A stretch of DNA of 54,652 nucleotides from Chitinophagales bacterium (GCA_022360175.1 JAKSDI010000154.1:1-54652); one strand, 5' to 3'. Positions 23,789-33,228 are shown, counted from the stretch's first letter. The notes: generated by a model not told the origin, from the sequence alone. Made by a program: numbers and translations.

Positions 23789-25951
23789 CTAAAAATTCAA
23801 TCGCCTGTTTACCTTGAGGGAGACGCCCCAATTTTTATGCTGGAAAGTTTCTGAATAGTTATCTGAGAAAACGAGGTAAACGAAAGACAGAGGTTTGTAC
23901 TCCCATTGCAATCGGGAGTTTATATTGAAATTATCTGTTTGCTCGCTATATTGGATGTAAGTCGTCCAATTGAATCTATTGCTGAAAAAGACTTCTGTAG
24001 CTACTCCCAAAAGGTTGAGGTTTCTATTCCCCAATTCATCAAAAGACAAGGTATTGTATTCGTAATTGAGCTCCAGATTCAGGAGAGGTAAAAAGCGATA
24101 GCCCAGTTTACCTCCTACCCTTGTTTGCATTCCATTATAAAAGCTTCCCAGCTGCACATTAAAAGAGCCATAAATATCGCGGGTATAATCGCTATTATAA
24201 CCTAGTCTGACAGCCGTATTATTATACTTCCCTGGGAGAATAAAATCATCATTTCGGAAAGGAGTGAAGGCATATTTAAGGTCAATATTATTGTGATAAA
24301 CGTTGATGTAGGTAGACATTTGATTAGCAAAAAACAATGCCACATTATAGAAGGTATTCGTTTCGTACACTTCGCCCTCTTCATCAAAATAAACATTAAT
24401 GTTAAAGTTTACTGGCCGGAAGCTCTGAATCCTGCTTTGATCTTCCGGAAACCTGTTGATGACCAGGCTTTGAAATACCTGGGTATAACCTTCTCTAATC
24501 ACTTCTTCATTTAAGGCATCAAAATTTTTAATGCGAGGTACAAATCCAATATCCGTAAAATAAGATTTATCTACAGAGTTGACCTTTGTGCTGAAAGATA
24601 AAGTGCGGGTCTTGTAGTTATTTTCTATAGAAAAAGCATGCCCATTTCCTTTTTCCCCATCATTAAAGCTATGACTGTAAGTTGCAAATCCTGACCATTT
24701 TCTATTGAGGCTCAAATAATTCGATTTAAGCCCTCCTATTCTATTGAAATCACCAGCTAAAGAAAACCCATCGGTAGCTTGCCGATTCACTAAATAGGCA
24801 GTAGCATTAAACACTTGTCCCAGTTGCTGTTTTACGGATGCAACAGTATAGTTTTGAGCAGCTTCATCGCTCTGTTCTTTGCTTTGGACATTGAGCAGGC
24901 CTATCCGGGTACTGGGCGAGACATTGCCAGATAGTTTAACTCCCATTAAAATATCCTGGGATGCACCAATAAATCGGGAATAAAATGGGTTGATATCGCT
25001 AGCCAATTCCAGAGAAGTAAACATATCGCTATTCTCAACAAAGAAATTTCTCCTTTCGGGAAAAACGATATTAAACCTTGTTAGATTAACCACCTGTTGA
25101 TCTACTTCAACCTGAGAAAAATCTGGATTTAAGGTTACATCCAATCGGAGGCCGTCACTGATTTTATATTGGGCATCCAGGCTAGCTTGAAAATTAGAGT
25201 GATCAGTATCTTCCTGAATATCCTTTCCATAAGCTGAAGTGATCGCTGGTATCAGGGTTGTCCTTGCTGTTTTGGATGGTTTGAGATTTTCTATTGTTAT
25301 TGGTTTGAGAAAACGGGTATCAAATTGTAAGAAACCACGTTCAAATTTGTTCCATACAGTATACATTCTGTCCTTAGCATCTCGTGTATAAAACTGAAAG
25401 CTCCACTCTGTGATATTTTCATCATAACTCAATGCACTTAAAGGAATTTTTAATTCATATACTTTATCTGTTCCTGAAACGGAGTACCCACTTTCCCAAA
25501 TAGCATCCCAGCTAAAATTTGCATCATCATAATTGGCAATCAGCGCATCCAACTGCGTACCAAGCCCATTAACAGCAAAGAAGTACCCTCTATTCTGATT
25601 ATTGTAAGGGTCTATGACAACTCCTACACAATCACTCAGGTGAAATCCAGAGCCGTAGTTATCTCGTTTTAAACTATTAACCCGTATAGCTGACAATGAA
25701 TCGTGATAAACAAAAGCTATATTGAGATACTTACCATCCTGATAAGCCTTAACATCTGTGTCAAATTCTGCATCCCCTTCATTAATAGGGAAGAAATTAT
25801 GGAAGTGATTAAAGGGAGTGAGTTCTTGCCATACGGCCTCATCAAGCACTCCATCAACTTTTATCTCTGTATCAAAAAATCGAATATTATTTTGAGCAGT
25901 GCCAACAAAAAAAGTAGTCAATAATAAGAGTGAGGTAATTAGCTTTTGCAT
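23789..25951 (-). CDS. DUF5916 outer-membrane protein with CBM9-like domain
   Basis: The open frame extends to 26062, but ATG 25951 gives a proper signal peptide (MQKLITSLLLLTTFFVGTAQ) and a 720-residue protein. Residues about 25-215 resemble a carbohydrate-binding family 9-like domain (IKVDGVLDEAVWQ, YLNIAFVYHDS, WSFQFYTRDA). The remainder is a DUF5916 beta-barrel with the hallmark DVTLNPDFSQVEVDQQVVN and FPERRNFFVEN. Such proteins sit in the outer membrane of Bacteroidota; the ligand is unknown. It is a single gene divergent from the LytS/LytR pair. Confidence 0.9.
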   Translation of the reverse strand: MQKLITSLLLLTTFFVGTAQNNIRFFDTEIKVDGVLDEAVWQELTPFNHFHNFFPINEGDAEFDTDVKAYQDGKYLNIAFVYHDSLSAIRVNSLKRDNYGSGFHLSDCVGVVIDPYNNQNRGYFFAVNGLGTQLDALIANYDDANFSWDAIWESGYSVSGTDKVYELKIPLSALSYDENITEWSFQFYTRDAKDRMYTVWNKFERGFLQFDTRFLKPITIENLKPSKTARTTLIPAITSAYGKDIQEDTDHSNFQASLDAQYKISDGLRLDVTLNPDFSQVEVDQQVVNLTRFNIVFPERRNFFVENSDMFTSLELASDINPFYSRFIGASQDILMGVKLSGNVSPSTRIGLLNVQSKEQSDEAAQNYTVASVKQQLGQVFNATAYLVNRQATDGFSLAGDFNRIGGLKSNYLSLNRKWSGFATYSHSFNDGEKGNGHAFSIENNYKTRTLSFSTKVNSVDKSYFTDIGFVPRIKNFDALNEEVIREGYTQVFQSLVINRFPEDQSRIQSFRPVNFNINVYFDEEGEVYETNTFYNVALFFANQMSTYINVYHNNIDLKYAFTPFRNDDFILPGKYNNTAVRLGYNSDYTRDIYGSFNVQLGSFYNGMQTRVGGKLGYRFLPLLNLELNYEYNTLSFDELGNRNLNLLGVATEVFFSNRFNWTTYIQYSEQTDNFNINSRLQWEYKPLSFVYLVFSDNYSETFQHKNWGVSLKVNRRLNF

Positions 25952-26125
25952 AAGAAGAATGATTAGCTTTAGAATCGGATGATTTCTTGATGCAAATAAA
26001 TATTGCCGAAAGGAAAAATTTTTGAAAAGTAGAAAAACCGGGAGCATCCGCATACGAATCACTATTTATCGTCTCTCTTCTTCATTCACTCTAATTCAAC
26101 AGCTCTTCTTTCTTATTCTTATACG

Positions 26126-26153
26126 ATTAGAAGCCATTCGTATACATTAGAAG
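26126..26153 (+). promoter_or_regulatory. Direct repeats upstream of the LytS-type kinase
   Basis: ATTAGAAG occurs at 26126-26133 and 26146-26153, exactly 20 nt apart, or two helical turns. LytTR-type regulators bind pairs of direct repeats with about this spacing, so this may be an autoregulatory site 56 nt before the start codon. Confidence 0.4.
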
Positions 26154-26208
26154 GGTATTTCCATATACTTGGATATATTTATCCTGTAAATGTTGTTTAC
26201 AAATACCT

Positions 26209-27225
26209 ATGCAAACATTTTTAAAACATACTCTACTGTGGATATCTATCTATGTGATCTACACTTACATGATGTCTTATTATGACGACCTAAAGCCTCG
26301 TATGGCAGCTAATGTCGTTAATGTAGCGCTATTTATGGCAGCCTATTATTTACTTAAACATGTGCAGATACCTTACTTATACAATAGAGGGAAAATGGGG
26401 TATTTCGTTTTAAGCATTGCTATATCTGCTTTTATCATCAGTGCTATTTGCAGAATAAATGGTATACTTTGGATGGATGCCTATTTTGGCAAAGAAGGAT
26501 ATATTCCATTCATGACAATAGGGTCTTATCTTTTAAAAACAGTACGCTTCTACACTCCCGCTATGGCGATACTGGCATGGGAATCTCATCAGGAAAGACG
26601 AAAGGAAAAAGAGCGGATACAATTGCTGGAAAAAGAAAAACTTACCAATGAGTTGAAATTTTTGAAAGCTCAAATCAATCCACATTTCCTTTTCAATACA
26701 TTCAATAACCTGTATTCCTATGTAGTGAATCAATCTCCTAAAGCTCCTGATATGATTATGCAGTTGTCAGGTATATTAGATTATGTTTTATACAAAAGCC
26801 AGGAGAAAGAAGTTTTACTTAGCCAGGAAGTCAACACTATAGAGCACTTTTTGAAACTAGAACAAATCCGCTACGGTGAAAGGCTCGAAGTCAGCTTCCA
26901 AACAGATGGCGATATGTCGGTTCCCATTTCCCCTCTAATTTTACTTTCAATTGTAGAAAATGCGTTTAAGCATGGGGTAAGTGGTGATATTGATTTCCCT
27001 AAAATAGATATTGAAATAAAGGGGACAAGTGAATCCATATATTGCAGGGCATGGAATACGAAAAGCAAACTTCAGGGAGAAATCAACGATGCTTATAAAG
27101 AAGGGATCGGTTTGAGTAATATCAAGCGGCAGCTCAATTTGGTGTATCCCCAACTTCACGAATTGACCATTGATGACCTTGAGGATAGTTTTTGTCTTTC
27201 ACTTTCGATAAATTTGTTAGCATGA
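26209..27225 (+). CDS. LytS-family sensor histidine kinase
   Basis: The 338-residue protein has four hydrophobic segments in residues 1-125, a short coiled-coil linker rich in Lys and Glu, and a His_kinase domain with the phosphorylation motif AQINPHFLFNTFNNLYS (His159). The ATPase region has the N-box VENAFKHG. The kinase should phosphorylate the LytTR regulator encoded next, whose start overlaps its stop codon by 4 nt (ATGA). The signal sensed is unknown; the membrane part has no extracellular domain of size. Confidence 0.95.
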   Translation: MQTFLKHTLLWISIYVIYTYMMSYYDDLKPRMAANVVNVALFMAAYYLLKHVQIPYLYNRGKMGYFVLSIAISAFIISAICRINGILWMDAYFGKEGYIPFMTIGSYLLKTVRFYTPAMAILAWESHQERRKEKERIQLLEKEKLTNELKFLKAQINPHFLFNTFNNLYSYVVNQSPKAPDMIMQLSGILDYVLYKSQEKEVLLSQEVNTIEHFLKLEQIRYGERLEVSFQTDGDMSVPISPLILLSIVENAFKHGVSGDIDFPKIDIEIKGTSESIYCRAWNTKSKLQGEINDAYKEGIGLSNIKRQLNLVYPQLHELTIDDLEDSFCLSLSINLLA

Positions 27226-27923
27226 GTAAGATTAGATGCCTGCTTGTAGATGATGAACCTCCTGCAATAGAACTGCTGGAAAAGTATGCCAGCCTGATTG
27301 ACCAACTGGAAATTGTAGGTACATGCCATAGTGCTATCAAAGCATTCGACTTGCTGAAGGATAAAGCAATTGACCTTATTTTCCTCGATATTCAAATGCC
27401 CGTACTAAATGGTATTGATTTTATTAAAACCTTAAAAAATCCGCCTGCAATTATACTCACAACAGCCTATCGGAAATATGCCCTGGATGGTTATGATTTG
27501 AATATTATTGATTACTTATTAAAACCTATTGCTTTCGACCGCTTTCTCAAAGCTGTTGATCGATACCGGGAGCGGATGACCCCACTACGTAATGAAAACC
27601 AGCCCATATCTACAGAACCTGCCTTCATTTTTTGTAACGTAAACCGGACTCGCCACAAGGTCATTCTCGATGATATATTATACATTGAAAGTTTAAAAGA
27701 TTATGTTCGAGTTCATTCGAAAACAAACACACTTATAGTAAAAGGGAATATCGGCAGTTTTATGAAACAGCTCCCTTCTAATCGCTTTGCACGAATTCAC
27801 AGATCCTATGCTGTTGCCTTATCCCATATTAGCTCTTACAGCAATAGTGAAGTCCATATCAATGATAAAAGTTTACCTATCGGTATCAGTTATCGCGATG
27901 AATTTTTAATCAAGATATTATAA
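27222..27923 (+). CDS. LytTR-family response regulator
   Basis: ATG 27222 (MSKIRCLLVDD) overlaps the kinase stop codon and is preferred over the upstream in-frame start. The 233-residue protein has a receiver domain with the phospho-acceptor Asp56 in FLDIQMP and the conserved Lys in LLKPI, followed by a LytTR DNA-binding domain (about 135-233) with YIESLKDYVRVH and the FARIHRSYAV segment. With the kinase it forms a two-component system. The ATTAGAAG pair upstream of the kinase is a candidate binding site. Confidence 0.95.
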   Translation: MSKIRCLLVDDEPPAIELLEKYASLIDQLEIVGTCHSAIKAFDLLKDKAIDLIFLDIQMPVLNGIDFIKTLKNPPAIILTTAYRKYALDGYDLNIIDYLLKPIAFDRFLKAVDRYRERMTPLRNENQPISTEPAFIFCNVNRTRHKVILDDILYIESLKDYVRVHSKTNTLIVKGNIGSFMKQLPSNRFARIHRSYAVALSHISSYSNSEVHINDKSLPIGISYRDEFLIKIL

Positions 27924-27934
27924 GCCTAATATCT

Positions 27935-29404
27935 TTATTGCTGCTCTTTAATCCATTGCTTTGCAGCTTCCAAAACAGCATCTGTATCAGACTTGTCCGT
28001 ACCTGAGATTTCCACATCTGGTTTAATCCTTGATTTAAAGATATTTCCGTTTCGATCCATCATATAAGTAGACGCAAGAAAGAGTATAGACCCATCAGAT
28101 AAATGGAATTCATCATTACCCGTTGTTAATCCCATCGTTGCTTCTCCAAAGGAGCGGGTTTTGGTATTTCCGATAAAGGAAATAGTAGTAATCTCTCCTG
28201 AACTACCTGTATAAGCACTGGTTAATACCGCAATTGGCAGTTTTTTTGACAGCTTCACGGGCTTTTCTAATGTCATCCCTTTTTCTTCATCCCAGGCATA
28301 AGTGCCATCCTTATAATACCAGCTTTCAATATTTCCATTGACATCCATCAAGGAACCTAAAGCAACATCATCCAGCAGAGGACCCAGGCCCAGGATCATT
28401 GGCTCCATATTTCCTCCATCGTTCGGCCGCAAGTCTACAATCCAGCCAGATAGCTCGTCATTAAACATACTTTTTATACCACTTTGAAGGCTATCAGCGT
28501 AGGCCCTTATCAGTTCTTGATTCGAACTATGGAAACCCGGTACAGAAATATATCCAATCGTACCTATTTGTTTAATACCAGGATATTTGATTGAAGCCTC
28601 TCCTGTATCTGTGTCGCCTTTCCATTCTGCCACTTCTTTCACAGGCATGAAAAATGAGTGATTATCGCCATACGCCTGCATAAATTGTAACATATACTCT
28701 ACTCCTAACTGACAATCTTTTTTTGTTTGGGCGTCTGCAACAACCCACTTTGCCTGCTTTTTCATTTTTTGAAGATCAATAGCATCCTTGTATAAGGAAT
28801 GGGTTGCAATTACTTCAGCTACTTCTTCCATATAAGATGCAGCTATTTCATTGGGTTTCTTTTCTGTAACAGCTTCGATTTTGATTTCAAAATCATCAAA
28901 ATTGGCAGTTCCTTGCCCCTGAATGATAGCACCTATATTAATCTTTGCTATACCTACCGGGCAAGCCATTTGTATAGAATATGATTTCCATCCTGTATCT
29001 CCTATAATCCATTTAGCCGAACGGCTTCCCCCCATATCTTTTTTAGTAATATACTGGCCTTGCGAATCAAATAACTGTATATGTAGACTAGCTCCTTTAC
29101 CCGTGAAGTTTTTGGTCTTGATTTTACCACTTAAAGTAATGATTTTGATCTCTTTTGTTTCTTCAATAGCTATAGGCTGCTCGACAAAAACGACCGCGTT
29201 TGCCACGGGAATTGAAAGGGATAAGTACTGATTGTCCTCCTCTTTTTGTAGCGTACAATAATCTTCTTCCCCCCAGGAGAGTTCCCAATTACACGGCAAG
29301 AAGTCCGCATCCGGGCATGATAAATCAAAGCCACTATTTTGGGCAGTTTGTGCAAAACAAAGCTGTGAAGTAAGTACCAGCAGTATTACAAATATCTTTT
29401 TCAT
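27935..29404 (-). CDS. Secreted S41-family peptidase
   Basis: The 489-residue protein has a signal peptide (MKKIFVILLVLTSQLCFAQ), a beta-rich domain at about 20-180, and an S41 (C-terminal processing peptidase) domain at about 240-480. GWIVDLRPNDGGNM is the typical strand with Arg/Asp, and TSAYTGSSGE holds the catalytic Ser. The PDZ domain of CtpA-type enzymes is not seen. The family cleaves proteins in the periplasm. Its end lies 11 nt from the end of the LytTR regulator gene, in convergent orientation. Confidence 0.9.
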   Translation of the reverse strand: MKKIFVILLVLTSQLCFAQTAQNSGFDLSCPDADFLPCNWELSWGEEDYCTLQKEEDNQYLSLSIPVANAVVFVEQPIAIEETKEIKIITLSGKIKTKNFTGKGASLHIQLFDSQGQYITKKDMGGSRSAKWIIGDTGWKSYSIQMACPVGIAKINIGAIIQGQGTANFDDFEIKIEAVTEKKPNEIAASYMEEVAEVIATHSLYKDAIDLQKMKKQAKWVVADAQTKKDCQLGVEYMLQFMQAYGDNHSFFMPVKEVAEWKGDTDTGEASIKYPGIKQIGTIGYISVPGFHSSNQELIRAYADSLQSGIKSMFNDELSGWIVDLRPNDGGNMEPMILGLGPLLDDVALGSLMDVNGNIESWYYKDGTYAWDEEKGMTLEKPVKLSKKLPIAVLTSAYTGSSGEITTISFIGNTKTRSFGEATMGLTTGNDEFHLSDGSILFLASTYMMDRNGNIFKSRIKPDVEISGTDKSDTDAVLEAAKQWIKEQQ

Positions 29405-29459
29405 ACGATATCCAATTATTATGATTCTCTGATTACTTTTCTTACACCTAAACAGGATG

Positions 29460-30071
29460 CTATTTTTTTACTGCTACGATGAAGTACTCTGGTAGCATAG
29501 ACAGTTTTTTGATGCGATATACTCTAAAACCTCCTTCTTTAAAAAGATTTTCCAACTCCTCTTTTCTGTAGACACTCGTTTTGGGAATTATCCCAAGGCG
29601 ACTTAAAAACTGTACTATATATCTCATTATGCTTCTTCTTTCTTTCATGCAAGCAGTTGAAGAAATGAAGAGGTTATTAGGTTTTAATAATGTGTTTATT
29701 CGTTTCAGAAAGGATGGCAAATCTTCAATATAGGGTAGTACATTAAAAGCCAGAATAGCATCGAAAGATTCACCATTGAAGTGCTCATCAAATATTGTTG
29801 CCTTGATATATTCTACATTATTCAACGAGGCTTCAGCTGCTTGTTCTTTAGCTATATCCAACATAACTGAAGAAATATCAAGTCCTACCATCGTATCTAC
29901 TATACTGGCCAGTTTATTGGTAATCACCCCTGTACCACAACCAAGATCCAACACCCTGTCATCGCTTGTCAGATATTCTCCACATGCTTCGATTATAGCA
30001 GATGTTATTGGGCCTGGTTCTCCTTTTGATTTATAAGCTACCTTGTCCCAGAATTTTTCAGTAGCATTCAT
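29460..30071 (-). CDS. SAM-dependent methyltransferase, paired with psd
   Basis: The 203-residue protein has the class I methyltransferase motif I VLDLGCGTGVIT (about residues 40-51), motif II-like GLDISSVML, and the segment FDAILAFNVLPYIED. It has no signal peptide. Its start overlaps the stop codon of the phosphatidylserine decarboxylase gene by 4 nt, so it is translated with it. A phospholipid N-methyltransferase role (phosphatidylethanolamine to methylated forms) is plausible from context, but a small-molecule methyltransferase is equally possible on sequence alone. Confidence 0.85.
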   Translation of the reverse strand: MNATEKFWDKVAYKSKGEPGPITSAIIEACGEYLTSDDRVLDLGCGTGVITNKLASIVDTMVGLDISSVMLDIAKEQAAEASLNNVEYIKATIFDEHFNGESFDAILAFNVLPYIEDLPSFLKRINTLLKPNNLFISSTACMKERRSIMRYIVQFLSRLGIIPKTSVYRKEELENLFKEGGFRVYRIKKLSMLPEYFIVAVKK

Positions 30072-30946
30072 GCACCTATTGTTTCGCCAATTTTCACAAA
30101 GGTTTCCAGTTTATTTTTTGTATTTTCTATAATGTCCTTGTCTATTTCAATACTATCTTTATTAATCAACATCACAATGGTGGAACCGCCAAATGCGAAA
30201 TACCCCATTTCCTCCCCTTTTTTCACTTTTTGATCAGGAGTATACGTTTCTATGATGCTTCCAACCATCGTTGCCCCTACTGGGGCTAGTAAAATTTTTC
30301 CTTTATCCGGTGTTTCAAGGATGCAATATTCCCGTTTATTCTCACAGAAAACCTTTGTAAAATTATTGGCGATAGCATAAGGAGAAACCGAATAATAACT
30401 CCCTCTTATTTTTTTGACTTCACTTGCTATGCCGTCATACGGAAAATGGAAACGGTGATAATCATTGGGAGCCAATCGAAGAATTAATAGAGATGAATGC
30501 TCAAACTTTTCTGCCAGTTTTTCATCCGCCAGAAATTCAGGAAGGGTAAACTTTCTACCTTTTATAAAGAAGTTATGCACCTCTGAAACACTTTCAAAGG
30601 CAAGCAATTTTCCATCGCCAGGAGCGACCAATCCATCGCCAATAGGCCGTACCTCAGGTTTCAGTTTGCGATAAAAAAAATCGTTGAATGATTTGAACTC
30701 TGATATTGACTTCTGGGACTCGGTCATATCAATCTTTAATTCATCGACAAAAGCCTGAATATTTTTCACAGACGAAGGCTTATCCATCCTTCTGCCGTAC
30801 AATTCGGAGATAAACTTTCGCTTTGCTATTGGCAGAACAGCCATTTTTCCAAATGGATTATCATATAAGAATTTCAACAATCCTTCTGCTGGAGGGGTTT
30901 CTGTTTTTATTTCGCCAGTTGACCGGTCAATATATTTAATAGTCAT
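30068..30946 (-). CDS. psd: Phosphatidylserine decarboxylase proenzyme
   Basis: The 292-residue protein matches the larger type II PSD. It has GDGKLLAFE, the segment RLAPNDYHRFHFPYDG, and the self-cleavage motif GGST at 253-256, with cleavage expected between Gly254 and Ser255 to give the pyruvoyl group. It converts phosphatidylserine to phosphatidylethanolamine at the membrane. The methyltransferase gene follows with a 4-nt overlap. It may be one of two PSD genes in the genome, since Bacteroidota often also have a shorter PSD next to pssA. Confidence 0.93.
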   Translation of the reverse strand: MTIKYIDRSTGEIKTETPPAEGLLKFLYDNPFGKMAVLPIAKRKFISELYGRRMDKPSSVKNIQAFVDELKIDMTESQKSISEFKSFNDFFYRKLKPEVRPIGDGLVAPGDGKLLAFESVSEVHNFFIKGRKFTLPEFLADEKLAEKFEHSSLLILRLAPNDYHRFHFPYDGIASEVKKIRGSYYSVSPYAIANNFTKVFCENKREYCILETPDKGKILLAPVGATMVGSIIETYTPDQKVKKGEEMGYFAFGGSTIVMLINKDSIEIDKDIIENTKNKLETFVKIGETIGA

Positions 30947-31050
30947 TGAGACGCCTGCTTATTTTTTAATCCTTACGCATCCCAAAAGTACTCGAAAAGC
31001 TTTTTATTCCTCTACAAATAAGCTGCACTTTATTTAAATTATGATCGGCA

Positions 31051-31983
31051 TTACTTATACAAATCTCCATTTAAATACCTCAAACCGGAATCAATAATCA
31101 CAGTTATAATTTTCTTACCCGCTCCTAGTTCTTTTGCTCTTTTTAATGCAGCCCAAACATTGGCACCTGATGTAGTCCCACCAAAAATTCCCTCTTTACG
31201 TGCCAGCTCTTTTGCCATAAAATAGGCATCTTCATCTTTCACAGGGATTACATCATCTATTAAGTCCTTTCTAAGAATACCAGGTACAAATGATAAACCA
31301 ATGCCTTCTAATCGATGCTTTCCACTCGTATCCCCTCCCGAAACATTTCGAACATGATATGGCTCCACTGCTATTGTCCGCAAGCCAGGTATGTGTTCTT
31401 TCAAAACTTCTGAATTGCCAGAAATGCAGCCTCCTCCTCCTGCTGCCATGACAAATTCATCTATATCAGTACCTAAATCACGGATGATTTCTTTTGCCAT
31501 AGGGTGATAACCTAACTTATTGTCCAGATTATTCACCTGATCACACCAAAATACATCGGGTTCACTAATCAGCTCTTTGGCCCTTGCAATCATTTTATCA
31601 ATAATTTCAGCAGTAAGAATCCCATTCTCGGCATGAATAATCTCTACCGTTGCTCCAAAAGCACGCATCGTTTGCAATTTCTCTTCTGCAAAACCATTAG
31701 AAGAAACGAAATGAGCCTTGTATCCTTTCATTGCACAAATCATAGCCAATGAACTTCCGGTACTTCCTCCTGTATATTCTACTACACGTCCACCTGGTTT
31801 TAAATCCCCTCGACGCTCAGCTCCTTCAATCATTGAAAGTGCCATACGATCTTTCATACTACCAGTAGGATTGGCGCCCTCAAACTTCACATAAATATCT
31901 GCACAGTCTTTATCAGTCAATCTTTTTAGCTTTACTAGCGGAGTATTGCCAATTAAACTCATAACCGTTTTAATTTTGATCAC
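31051..31983 (-). CDS. Cysteine synthase family PLP enzyme
   Basis: The 310-residue protein has the PLP-binding Lys in PTGSMKDR (about residue 44), the phosphate-binding loop TGGSTGSSLA, GGGGCISG and GTTSGAN. These place it in the cysteine synthase/cystathionine beta-synthase fold type II group. It uses a beta-replacement reaction, probably making cysteine or a related amino acid from an activated serine. Subtype (CysK, CysM, CBS-like) cannot be fixed by eye. It lies 25 nt downstream of a MarR regulator gene in the same direction and probably shares its promoter, so it may be under MarR control. Confidence 0.9.
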   Translation of the reverse strand: MIKIKTVMSLIGNTPLVKLKRLTDKDCADIYVKFEGANPTGSMKDRMALSMIEGAERRGDLKPGGRVVEYTGGSTGSSLAMICAMKGYKAHFVSSNGFAEEKLQTMRAFGATVEIIHAENGILTAEIIDKMIARAKELISEPDVFWCDQVNNLDNKLGYHPMAKEIIRDLGTDIDEFVMAAGGGGCISGNSEVLKEHIPGLRTIAVEPYHVRNVSGGDTSGKHRLEGIGLSFVPGILRKDLIDDVIPVKDEDAYFMAKELARKEGIFGGTTSGANVWAALKRAKELGAGKKIITVIIDSGLRYLNGDLYK

Positions 31984-32008
31984 TTTGGATTATTGTCTAT
32001 CGTTTCTT

Positions 32009-32488
32009 TCAATCCTTGAGCAAATTTGAAGCTCTTTCTTTAAAAGCTTGTTGTTTATTTGCATGTTCAAATGCTGCCAGCGCACTGAAGAAATGCTCAT
32101 TATTTTCCAACAGCTCTGCGATCGCTTTTTGTCCTGCATCCCAAACTCGCTCCCAGGCAGGAAATGCTTGTTGACTCTTCTCTGTCAGCTCTATGAGTTT
32201 CACTCTATTATCAGAAGGAGATACTTTTTGCTGTACATAAGCTTTGGCCTTCATTTTCTTGATGGCCTTTGTAATTGCTGGTTGGGAAATATGCAGACGC
32301 TCAGATAATTCAACCAGGCTCAATTGCTGCTCTTTTTTTAAAAGCAGAAGAATGAGATGCCAGCTTGGTTCAATATCCATGTCTTGAGATTGATATAGAG
32401 CCTTAATACCGTAGGTCAGCGAATCATTCAATCGCTTGATACGCGCTGTAATCCCCAGGTGTTCTATTTCTTTCAGGAAGTCATTCAT
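32009..32488 (-). CDS. MarR-family transcriptional regulator
   Basis: The 159-residue protein has the winged-helix layout of MarR: SLVELSERLHISQPAITKAIKKM (helix-turn-helix, about 56-78) followed by the wing with VSPSDNRVKLIELTEKS. Flanking helices form the dimer. MarR proteins repress by DNA binding and are released by small aromatic or oxidising compounds. Two TTAACTAGTTAA palindromes upstream of its start flank a -7 box and are probably its own operators. The cysteine-synthase-like gene follows in the same transcript. Confidence 0.92.
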   Translation of the reverse strand: MNDFLKEIEHLGITARIKRLNDSLTYGIKALYQSQDMDIEPSWHLILLLLKKEQQLSLVELSERLHISQPAITKAIKKMKAKAYVQQKVSPSDNRVKLIELTEKSQQAFPAWERVWDAGQKAIAELLENNEHFFSALAAFEHANKQQAFKERASNLLKD

Positions 32489-32497
32489 TGCAAATTA

Positions 32498-32538
32498 CTT
32501 AACTAGTTAAGCAAATATAAATAAAATTAACTAGTTAA
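32498..32538 (-). promoter_or_regulatory. MarR operators around a promoter
   Basis: CTTAACTAGTTAAG at 32498-32511 is a perfect 14-bp palindrome, and TTAACTAGTTAA recurs at 32527-32538; their centres are 28 nt apart. On the minus strand TATATTTG at 32519-32512, an exact TAnnTTTG match, lies between them and 24 nt from the marR start codon. Binding of a dimer to each site would block the promoter. Confidence 0.75.
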
Positions 32539-32584
32539 GTATTCTTTGTTCTAAAATATACCTCAAGCTTGTTATTATATATAT

Positions 32585-32941
32585 CTATTGTTCCGTCAAC
32601 TCCACTACCCTTCCATCTATGTCCTTTACAATTGCAGAGTAACCCCAATCATACATCATTGGGAATTTTACTATCTCCACTTCCCTACTTTTCAAGTTTT
32701 CTACTAGCTGATCTAATTTTTCCACATAAAACCCTAATCTGGTTGTTATATCTGGATGCTCTACTTCTTTTGGCAAGGGATAAATTTCAAAGACCAGGCA
32801 TATCTCTTCAAATTCACAACAATAATGTACGGGACCTTTACCATGCCTGTGCTTTGTAAATTCTAACCCAAGCCCAATGTAGAAGTCAGCTAGTTTTTCG
32901 ATATCTGCTGTCTTGATTACAACTAAGCTAATTCCTTTCAT
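32585..32941 (-). CDS. Glyoxalase/VOC-family protein
   Basis: The 118-residue protein has the vicinal-oxygen-chelate pattern: VVIKTADIEKLADFYIGLGLEF at the N-terminus, then LGFYVEKLDQLVENL, and IVKDIDGRVVELTEQ at the end. Metal-binding residues are only partly conserved (an Asp/Glu near the end but no clear His at the N-terminus). VOC proteins include glyoxalases, dioxygenases and antibiotic-binding proteins; the substrate is unknown. Its start overlaps the ankyrin gene stop by 4 nt, so the two are co-transcribed. Confidence 0.85.
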   Translation of the reverse strand: MKGISLVVIKTADIEKLADFYIGLGLEFTKHRHGKGPVHYCCEFEEICLVFEIYPLPKEVEHPDITTRLGFYVEKLDQLVENLKSREVEIVKFPMMYDWGYSAIVKDIDGRVVELTEQ

Positions 32942-33228
32942 TTTTTGTATTGAGATAATAAATCTAATATTTCTAATCTCCCATTCTCTTCCGCAATTCC
33001 TATTGCCGTTTTTCCATCATTATTTCTTATAGCCAGATTAGGTCCTTTACTTAAAAGAAATTTCACAATTTGTTTATCCCCATATGCAACTGCTAACATT
33101 AGCATTGTGGAGCCATTTTTTTCCTGAAAGTTTATATCAATATGCTTTGTCCAAAAAAGCTTCACTGTCTCAATATCCCCAAACTCTATCGCATCAAATA
33201 TATCTGCATCATATTTCAACTTAGCCAT
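32938..33228 (-). CDS. Small ankyrin-repeat protein
   Basis: The 96-residue protein contains about two and a half ankyrin repeats (AIEFGDIETVKLFW, GSTMLMLAVAYGDKQIVKFLLSKG, DGKTAIGIAEENGRLEILDLL). There is no signal peptide, so it is cytoplasmic. Such small ankyrin proteins bind a partner protein. It is followed by the VOC gene with a 4-nt overlap, so the VOC protein is a reasonable partner or co-function. Confidence 0.85.
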   Translation of the reverse strand: MAKLKYDADIFDAIEFGDIETVKLFWTKHIDINFQEKNGSTMLMLAVAYGDKQIVKFLLSKGPNLAIRNNDGKTAIGIAEENGRLEILDLLSQYKK

